Assembly (NCBI GenBank): GCA_021847125.1
Contig: JAJZUK010000038.1
Span: forward strand, 1-8,057
DNA: 8,057 bases
Direction of reading: 5' to 3'
Source: Pseudomonadota bacterium
GTDB lineage: Bacteria > Pseudomonadota > Gammaproteobacteria > Burkholderiales > SG8-39
Shown in pieces: positions 6,148-8,057 of the stretch. The position numbers and the translations under genes are program-made. The notes beneath the pieces were generated by a model. That model worked only from the letters and a program-made list of their open reading frames with translations, did no database searches and was not told the origin of the DNA. Numbering within the stretch: position 1 is the stretch's first letter; the number at the start of each line of letters is the position of its first letter.

Positions 6148-7737
6148 CTAGTAGGCACCCCAGACATAAAGGAACAGCGTGTTGTTGTCTTTGGCGTCGC
6201 GGCCCAGGCCGTCGTAGTTGCTCGATGCACCGTTGAACTTCGAGTAGCTGGTGTATTGCAGGCCGACGCGGACATATTGCACCGGGGTCCAGAACGCTTC
6301 ATAAGTGAAACCGCTGGTAGCCGGGTTGCCCGACAGGTTGCCGCTGACGCGGGTCGAGACCGCCGTCGCGCCCAGCGCGCCGGTCGGGTCGCTGGTAATC
6401 AATCCCGTGGTCGGGTCGTAACCGGAGGTCTGGTTCAGTGTATTGGTGCTGCCGGTACGGTTGAAATAGCCCAGGCTGCCGCCGTACTTTGCCTGATAGG
6501 TATAGGTCAGTTTCGCCCTGAGGGTATGGGTCGTGTCCGAAGTGCTGGTGTTCGCCAGCGGATTGCCGGCCGCATCGACAAAGCTCACCGCCTGGTTGGC
6601 CACAGAATCCGGATAGCGATGCTTCTCCGTCAGGTACGCGAGCTGCGCCGTAACCGTGTGCGGATCGAGCAGATATTGATACTGGGCATCGAAGCCCTGG
6701 TCTTCGAAATGGTGGATGCTGCTGGGGTCGGAGATGTCCTCGGGGTTGTCATAAACGTCGGCGGTCATGCCGGAGGCGCCGACCATGATGTTGTTCGGGC
6801 CCCATTCGTGCGTGTACGCGAGGCGCCAGTACGGATTCAAGCCCTTGAGCTTGGTCGTGCCGGCGTTGTTGATGCCTGCGCTCATGAAGGACAGGCCGCC
6901 GTTGGCGGTCCTGTATCCGCCCAATTCGGCGTAGAACGATTTGTTCAGATAGGCATAAGCGCTCAGGCCCGCGACGTTGCCGCCCGCGCCGTAGCCGGGG
7001 TAGGGGGCATTGCCGTCCACGAACGCGCTGCTGGTGGGGCTGGGCACCGGAACATATTGCATCCACGCTGCGGCCGTATTCCACGGGTCGGAGACCGAAG
7101 GGTTATTGTTCATCGAAACGCCGACGATCAGATCCCGGTTCGCATCGATGAAGCGATCGGCATAGCGCAGATCGATATTGTCGGCATTGGTATGGCCTTT
7201 GAATTCTCCCGCCCCCACCCCGTCGGAGGCCACGCCCTGCGCAGCATAGTTGTCGTAGGTGATCTGCGAGAACAGACCCAGGTTCTCGGTGACCTTGCCT
7301 GCGATGAACAGGCTTCCCGTCGCAAATATCGGTGCCCCCTGCTTCTGGAAATCCGCCGGCGGATTGTCGCTCTTGCTCGTATTGCTGACCCTGGAAGCGC
7401 TGACTACGCCCATCATCGACAGCGGCAGCGCGCGCTGCCCTATGGTGTAGCCGGTCATCTTGAACATGCGCCCATACGGCGTCAGCTCCGGAAACTGTCC
7501 GCCGGCGTGACAGGCGACGCAGTTCTGGCCGGTCTGACGCGCGAACGCGGGCAGGGCCTGTGCTTCGCGCGGCGCCAACGCGAGCAGCAGCGGCGCGAGC
7601 GTAGCGGCGGCGAGGGCTGCCCTGACGATGACGCCGCGTCGCGTCGACCGCGGTGGTGCAATTGTGCTCGATGCGGTTGCCGGCACATGCGTCCGCATCG
7701 CCGCTTGCTGGTTTTGTTCTGATCTGTATCCGTTCAT
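6148..7737 (-). CDS. cyc2: Cyc2-like outer-membrane porin-cytochrome c
   Basis: A 529-residue precursor with one heme c site at the start of a long beta-barrel-like protein, the Cyc2 plan. After a signal sequence ending ...REAQA (residue 61), the mature protein begins LPAFARQTGQNCVACH with the CxxCH at 73-77, followed by FPELTPYGRMFKMTGYTIG. These lines match the conserved N-terminus of Cyc2 as I recall it from Acidithiobacillus and neutrophilic iron oxidisers. Further on, NIDLRYAD, VGVSMNNNPSVSDPWNT and many alternating hydrophobic/aromatic stretches fit outer-membrane strands, and the protein ends on an aromatic residue (LYVWGAY), typical of barrel proteins. Mature length, about 468, suits the family. 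Cyc2 oxidises extracellular Fe(II) and passes electrons inward; other donors are possible in non-iron-oxidisers. The ATG at 7737 has AGGAG 10 nt upstream. The same frame stays open upstream into the nitronate monooxygenase gene. Confidence 0.82.
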   Translation of the reverse strand: MNGYRSEQNQQAAMRTHVPATASSTIAPPRSTRRGVIVRAALAAATLAPLLLALAPREAQALPAFARQTGQNCVACHAGGQFPELTPYGRMFKMTGYTIGQRALPLSMMGVVSASRVSNTSKSDNPPADFQKQGAPIFATGSLFIAGKVTENLGLFSQITYDNYAAQGVASDGVGAGEFKGHTNADNIDLRYADRFIDANRDLIVGVSMNNNPSVSDPWNTAAAWMQYVPVPSPTSSAFVDGNAPYPGYGAGGNVAGLSAYAYLNKSFYAELGGYRTANGGLSFMSAGINNAGTTKLKGLNPYWRLAYTHEWGPNNIMVGASGMTADVYDNPEDISDPSSIHHFEDQGFDAQYQYLLDPHTVTAQLAYLTEKHRYPDSVANQAVSFVDAAGNPLANTSTSDTTHTLRAKLTYTYQAKYGGSLGYFNRTGSTNTLNQTSGYDPTTGLITSDPTGALGATAVSTRVSGNLSGNPATSGFTYEAFWTPVQYVRVGLQYTSYSKFNGASSNYDGLGRDAKDNNTLFLYVWGAY

Positions 7738-7794
7738 TTCCCGATTTCTCCTAGTCGTCGATCTGTCCTGGACATTATCGGGAGCGGGCTGGTT

Positions 7795-7816
7795 CGGACC
7801 TATTGGGGTAAGTCCG
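7795..7816. promoter_or_regulatory. 22-bp dyad overlapping the cyc2 core promoter region
   Basis: CGGAC-C-TA (7795-7802) and TA-A-GTCCG (7809-7816) are mirror arms around TTGGGG, with one mismatched pair. It lies between the FNR-type box and the gene. If the FNR box works from -41.5, the dyad spans roughly -26 to -5 and would cover the -10, so a second regulator, most simply a repressor, could bind here. Confidence 0.35.
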
Positions 7817-7824
7817 AATACCAC

Positions 7825-7838
7825 TTGATCCATATCAA
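7825..7838 (-). promoter_or_regulatory. FNR/ANR-type box upstream of cyc2
   Basis: TTGAT-CCAT-ATCAA is a perfect match to the FNR/ANR consensus TTGAT-N4-ATCAA. Its centre lies about 94 bp upstream of the cyc2 ATG. From -41.5 it would place the transcription start near 7790 with TAGGTC (7802-7797) as a weak -10. Alternatively GATAAT (7779-7774) is a better -10 and puts the box at about -64.5. Either way, low-oxygen activation of cyc2 and the following cytochrome is the likely outcome. The box lies inside the open frame that continues from the nitronate monooxygenase. Confidence 0.65.
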
Positions 7839-7878
7839 AGGACATCGCTGAGGCGGGTCGCGGTATACCCGCATTCGG

Positions 7879-8057
7879 CGCGTGCGCCGCGTCGTACTCG
7901 CGGCGCAGACGCGCAACGAGTCCGTCCGTACTGGGAACGTCGTCGATCTGACCCACGCCCTGGCCCGCGCTCCAGATGTCGCGCCAGGCCTTGCGTGCGC
8001 CGCCCTCTGCTGAACCGAAGTTCATCTTGTTCTTGTCCCGCGGCGGAAGGTTTTCCG
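7879..8057 (-). CDS. Nitronate monooxygenase C-terminus (partial, no in-frame stop)
   Basis: The minus strand from the right edge encodes a tail with KAWRDIWSAGQGVGQIDDVP followed by LVARLRREYDAA. This is the characteristic C-terminus of nitronate monooxygenase (2-nitropropane dioxygenase-like, FMN-binding TIM barrel), where SAGQGVG lies near the flavin site. These enzymes oxidise nitronates such as propionate 3-nitronate. Family-like residues end near 7885, but no stop codon follows in this frame: it stays open through the promoter region and into cyc2. The coordinate 7879 marks the end of recognisable homology, not a stop codon. A TGA in another frame (7837-7835) would end the protein after a single-base shift. 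Most of the gene lies outside the window. Confidence 0.72.

Noticed and set aside
6133..7722. A 529-codon open frame on the plus strand opposite cyc2.
   Set aside because: It is a shadow of the Cyc2-like gene: no motif or credible start site, and an Arg/Val/Gly composition typical of antisense frames in GC-rich DNA.
6148..8057. A single nitronate monooxygenase-Cyc2 fusion protein.
   Set aside because: Between the two lie a perfect FNR box, a Shine-Dalgarno and a signal peptide. A cytoplasmic flavoenzyme ahead of an export signal would stop the cytochrome from reaching the outer membrane.

Overview
This is a GC-rich window whose gene content and protein styles point to a betaproteobacterium. 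The main clues are a MidA-like methyltransferase and a pteridine reductase next to ttcA, and a c4-type cytochrome. I cannot place it to genus from sequence alone. No rRNA, tRNA, CRISPR array or insertion sequence was seen.

Left part (1-2223): a SAM-dependent methyltransferase of the MidA/NDUFAF7 family leaves the window leftwards. It is divergent, across only 36 bp, from folM (pteridine reductase). folM is followed by ttcA (tRNA 2-thiocytidine synthetase). Between folM and ttcA is a short stretch with two tight hairpins and a 31-codon reading frame that overlaps both neighbours through ATGA junctions. A folB-like gene often sits here in related bacteria as I recall them, and it is absent.

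Middle part (2224-4950): a well-formed promoter with a dyad between its -35 and -10 boxes precedes a 505-codon reading frame. That frame joins a small YdaS/Cro-like DNA-binding domain to a complete alanine/serine-glyoxylate-type aminotransferase. A good internal ribosome binding site lies exactly where a stand-alone aminotransferase would start. A Rho-independent terminator closes it. cysK (cysteine synthase) follows with its own promoter and ribosome binding site.

Right part (4975-8057, minus strand): a nitronate monooxygenase tail enters from the right edge. It is followed by a Cyc2-like outer-membrane porin-cytochrome, a di-heme c4-type cytochrome and a small exported protein. The order Cyc2, di-heme c4, small exported protein resembles the start of the rus operon of Acidithiobacillus ferrooxidans (cyc2-cyc1-ORF), which carries electrons from extracellular Fe(II) inward. 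A perfect FNR/ANR-type box lies upstream of cyc2, suggesting oxygen-responsive control. The likely path is: electron donor outside the cell, Cyc2 heme in the outer membrane, di-heme c4 in the periplasm, then a terminal oxidase or reductase encoded elsewhere. That chain is inferred from homology and order; the electron donor is not shown by the sequence.

The most interesting items are the Cyc2/c4 module with its FNR box, the HTH-aminotransferase fusion with an internal start, the missing stop codon between the nitronate monooxygenase and cyc2, and three start codons sitting at predicted transcription starts (possible leaderless mRNAs).
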